Shown piece after piece: positions 60,480 to 64,000 of a stretch of 64,000 nt of DNA. The position numbers were made by a program, and so were the translations under genes. Source of the stretch: Hysterium pulicare CBS 123377 (Eukaryota; Ascomycota; Dothideomycetes; Hysteriales; Hysteriaceae). Below the pieces are notes generated by a model. The model was not told the origin of the DNA and searched no databases. It saw nothing but the letters and a program-made list of their open reading frames with translations. The DNA is taken from NCBI GenBank assembly GCA_000467715.1, contig AJFK01000081.1, positions 1-64,000 of the forward strand, given 5' to 3'. Positions within the stretch are counted from its first letter, which is position 1, and each line of letters opens with the position of its first letter.

Positions 60480-61959
60480 ATGGCCGAGGTCCCCATAGGT
60501 TTGTCATCTCTGCTTTCCCCCCCGTTTCAAGGCTGACAGGTCGATTCACAGTCCTTGATGGTGGGACTGGGTTCCTCAAAGCTGGCTATGCTGGGCAGGT
60601 TCGTTCTCCCCTTCAGTCCAATACAGTGCTGGAGTATGCTGTGCTAACTGTCTAAAATCACAGAACTTTCCAGATCATCAATACCCATCCATCGTCGGCC
60701 GCCCCATTCTGCGTTCGGAAGAGAGAGATGGGGATATTGCGGTGAAGGACATAATGTGCGGAGATGAGGCGGCAGCAGCGCGATCTATGCTTCAGATCAC
60801 ATATCCTGTAGGAGCACCCCCACTTTCACCTGTGCACTTCCGGCTTCGGCGAGCTGTCATTGCGGTCAAGTGCTGATCATGTCTTACCACGACAGATGGA
60901 CAACGGTATTGTGAAGCGATGGGACGACATGCAGCACCTGTGGGATTACACATTCTACGAGAAAATGCGCATAGATCCAACAGGCCGCAAGATTCTCCTT
61001 ACCGAACCGCCAATGAATCCATTAAAGAACAGGGAAACAATGTGCGAGGTTATGTTTGAGCGCTATGGTTTTGGCGGTGTGTATGTTGCCATTCAGGCGG
61101 TATTAGCGCTGTACGCTCAAGGCCTCTCTTCCGGAGTGGTCGTTGACTCGGGTGATGGAGTCACACACATTGTCCCTGTTTACGAAAGCACGGTACTCAA
61201 CCACCTCACACGAAGACTGGATGTTGCGGGTAGAGATGTCACTCGGAACCTCATTGCATTGCTATTACGAAGAGGCTACGCACTGAACCGAACCGCCGAT
61301 TTCGAAACCGTTCGGCAAATCAAGGAGAAACTTTGCTACGTGTCATACGATCTAGAACTTGACCAGCGCCTGAGCGAAGACACAACAGTCCTAGTAGAGT
61401 CCTATACACTACCTGACGGACGGGTTATCCGAGTCGGTAGCGAGCGGTTTGAGGCACCAGAGTGCTTGTTCCAGCCACATTTGGTCGACGTAGAACAGCC
61501 CGGCATTGCCGAATTCCTCTTCAATACCATCCAAGCCGCAGATGTCGATGTGAGGAGCAGTTTATACAAGGCCATTGTCTTGAGCGGTGGAAGCAGCATG
61601 TACCCGGGGTTGCCGAGCAGATTGGAGAAGGAGTTGAAGCAGCTGTGGCTTACTAAGGTCTTGGGTGGTAATCCCGAGAGGTTGAATGTGAGCTCACCTG
61701 TGTGGCCATACGAGTTGGAAATTACTGACCAAAGCTCTACAGAAATTCAAGGTGCGCATCGAGGACCCACCTCGACGTCGACATATGGTCTTCCTGGGCG
61801 GTGCTGTGCTGGCAAATATTGTGAGTATTTCTAACGCCGAAGTAGTTTTCTGAAAGTGCTGACAACGCATAGATGGCGGACAAGGACAACATGTGGATAT
61901 CAAAGCAGGAGTGGGAGGAACAAGGAGCGCGTGCACTAGAAAAACTTGGTGCAAGATGA
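60480..61959 (+). CDS. arp2: Actin-related protein 2, Arp2/3 complex subunit
   Basis: ATP-binding subunit of the Arp2/3 complex that nucleates branched actin filaments at endocytic sites and the hyphal tip. Exons are 60480-60498, 60552-60598, 60664-60807, 60896-61687, 61743-61820 and 61873-61959; every join keeps frame and gives 388 residues, as expected of Arp2. Key segments are [20 protein letters not shown] (phosphate loop 1), [46 protein letters not shown] (phosphate loop 2), [20 protein letters not shown] and [20 protein letters not shown] near the C-terminus. The first exon is only 19 bases (MAEVPI plus one base). The intron at 60808 starts GTAGGA, a weak donor, but the junction YPMDNG is conserved in Arp2. 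Nucleotide-binding residues look intact. Confidence 0.97.
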
Positions 61960-63912
61960 TGAAAACGTTTCGGCGCATCTGCCGCATGTAGTTGAGAGCT
62001 TGTTCGTAGGTGAACCTTTAGAAACTGACGCAGGTACTACTGCATCCACCCGTCAATGTTCCGAACTCCGGATGCTCTCTGCAGTATGATTGCTCTTCAC
62101 CGTCTTTTCTATCCAATTGAAACATTTCGGAGGGACATCTCGATTCCAAGAGGGTGGCGCTTGGGTCCCCTCACCTTATGATGGGGTGGTCCTCACCTGT
62201 CTAGACAACGAGAATGTTTTGGTTTTCTTTGTCCCCCTCAATGATCGCTTCAATCCACAAATTTGAAGGATGATGGTGACATCTGCATACCACGGCATTC
62301 CCGAACAACCGTCACTGAGGTTCATTCTTGTAGTAGCAAGAAGTGTCCACAGAGATGAGCCTATGCATGTCTTAATGAGCTGACAAAACCCGCTAGCCCC
62401 GAACAGACGCACGAGGAATGCAGTTGAAAGGCGAGCAGATCTCCTTGACCAATGCGGAGCTGGGCTGCTCGACGATAAGCAGACCAACTTTGCCTGTGTA
62501 CTACATTCTTTGTACTCAAGAACGGAGGATCACGAAGGCGTTTCTTTGAGTGGTCCATGTTTCACCTTAATGAGACGACGACTGTCCTCAACGGGCATGT
62601 GCCAAGGACTATGGAAATATATGGCGGCGGGTTTTGGCGCTGGAAGATGCATTGTCGATGCGCGACATTTGCGTTTAAAGCGATATCGGTAGGTCTGGAT
62701 CTTCCAGATCTCTTGACGAGATGTAGCATTTTCTGCATGCCAAATGCCGGTTGAGAGCGAGTCGGAAGAGGAGAAGATTCAATTTGGAAGATGAACAATG
62801 AAAATTTGAAAAGGGCAAGCTGCATCTGCTGGGCCCTGGATCGTACAAGGGGGGAATGGTGGTGTACTTTGTGCTGAGCCTGCAGCGTCGACGGATTCAG
62901 GGTCTCTGAAAGCGAAAGCCACTGCAGCCAGATCGGAGACGGACAAAGCCAGAAAACGTGTGATATGCAGCAAACAGCTTCGGGCCAGGTCTTTCTGCGC
63001 GCTGGCCCGAACATTGGCACAGCAGCTATCACTGTGCAGAAAGGCTCGTGATGCAAATGCTGAGGATTGTATTTCGCAGTCAACCCTTCGTCCAATAACC
63101 GCAATACTCTTGGTGGTCGGTCGGCTCGGGTCGGCGCTAAGAGGTCTTTTGTGCACCACGTGAGCCGGTGCCGGATCACGGCAACAACGGGCTTGCCTGC
63201 ACGTCTGCTGTGGTGCGTCATTGCTGGGCTTCTGCGGACAGGAAGCGAAACGACAACAGTTAGGCTGGGTGAAAGGATGACGATGCCTGGGGTCGAGTCA
63301 GGGCGAACCAGGCGGTAAGGTCATTAATATCGTCGCCGCGATGGCTTGGCCTTGCGCTCTTAAGCCTTCCAACAGCCTCCATTGTCCACCCTCGCAGCTC
63401 CCATTCACGGCAAGATAGTATATGCCCCCTTCAAGCAACCTCTATACCCACCTCGTTGCATTCTGACCACCTTGGCCTCCGCATTTCGAATACCGCCAGA
63501 CGGGGCCCACCCTCCACATATCCACAAGTCCAGCAGAAACGTGCGCAGCAGGAAGTTCCCTGAGAGGTTACGACGGCGCGGTCCACGCGGATGATCAACA
63601 CTGCCCTTGCCAATTAAACATTTGCACCACGAAATCCACGCCGTTACCCAAACCATCCTGCTCTTAATCTTAGGCCCTCCCACTGCCAGATATATTGGAC
63701 CCCTTCCGGCTGCTTCCCGCTTTGCATGGTGGTCCATTCACTCTCGCCTTGCCGACAACAACATCTCATATTAAGCCTAAGGTCTTGATAATCTCCCTCC
63801 TGGCAAGGCCCAAAGACAATTCACAGAGTCACATCCTTGAGCTGACTCGAATTCCACGCCATCAACATTCCGTTCCATGTCAAAAAGGCAGTCCAACCTT
63901 CTTCCATCTAAA
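61960..63912. other. Intergenic region after ARP2
   Basis: About 1.95 kb with the ARP2 3' flank on the left. Frames at 62562-63221 (minus, 219 residues) and neighbours overlap on both strands and show no domain. The last 550 bases are CA/CT-rich and resemble a promoter and leader for a gene entering the right edge. Confidence 0.35.
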
Positions 63913-64000
63913 ATGCCGCCAACGGGTTCTCCGTTATCCCCAAGAATGGAGTCCTTAACAATTCCGTCGCAGGCTCGACGTCGAGCGCCGCCTCATCTCA
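63913..64000 (+). CDS. Possible start of a gene cut off by the right edge
   Basis: From an ATG at 63913 a frame stays open to the end of the window: MPPTGSPLSPRMESL, then TIPSQARRRAPPHL. It follows a long CA/CT-rich stretch that looks like a leader, and the Ser/Pro/Arg-rich composition is typical of disordered N-termini of fungal proteins. A second in-frame ATG lies 11 codons on. Only 88 bases are visible, so identity is unknown and chance is possible. Confidence 0.4.
   Translation, partial: MPPTGSPLSPRMESLTIPSQARRRAPPHL

Noticed and set aside
62562-63221. Minus-strand frame of 219 residues after ARP2
   Set aside because: No domain, mixed composition and overlapping frames; probably chance.

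Overview
The window is nuclear DNA of a filamentous ascomycete (Pezizomycotina). Short spliceosomal introns of about 50-160 bases with GTRNGY-like donors, Zn2Cys6 regulators, a FacB-type acetate regulator, a DUF3431 protein, a 14-TM-type MFS exporter and single-copy genes such as UPF1, RPL5 and ARP2 all fit this group. A leotiomycete-like fungus is possible, but I cannot fix the class from sequence alone. All exon joins were inferred by hand from reading frame, splice signals and protein family knowledge; except where noted they close in frame.

Layout, left to right: facB acetate regulator (+, 668-3461); KTI12 Elongator partner (-, 5222-6275) head to head with a small Gln-rich protein (+, 6811-7251); an F-box protein (-, 10168-12135); a DUF3431 membrane protein (-, 13583-14726); an MFS exporter (-, 16089-17836) followed by a Zn2Cys6 factor (-, 18497-20944) that may regulate it; an amino-acid permease (-, 23617-25414); UPF1 (-, 29657-32998); phospholipase C (-, 37027-40470); a disordered uncharacterised protein (-, 44771-46327); a CECR5-type HAD hydrolase (+, 49930-51390); a decayed coding region (-, about 52057-53765); a large leucine-rich-repeat protein of the Mhp1-annotated group (+, 54109-57788); RPL5 (-, 58902-60014) divergent from ARP2 (+, 60480-61959); and perhaps the first bases of another gene at the right edge.

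Most genes are conserved housekeeping functions: translation and its quality control (RPL5, KTI12, UPF1), actin nucleation (ARP2), lipid signalling (PLC) and carbon/nitrogen use (FacB, permease). The accessory-looking part is 8-29 kb, with the exporter/regulator pair, the F-box and DUF3431 genes and long gene-poor stretches. I found no secondary-metabolite synthase, intact transposon, tRNA, rRNA or CRISPR array, and no convincing new multi-gene system. The most unusual items are the decayed gene near 53 kb, whose premature stops can all be explained by C-to-T changes, very short start-codon exons in three genes, and a regulator carrying a stop-free in-frame intron.
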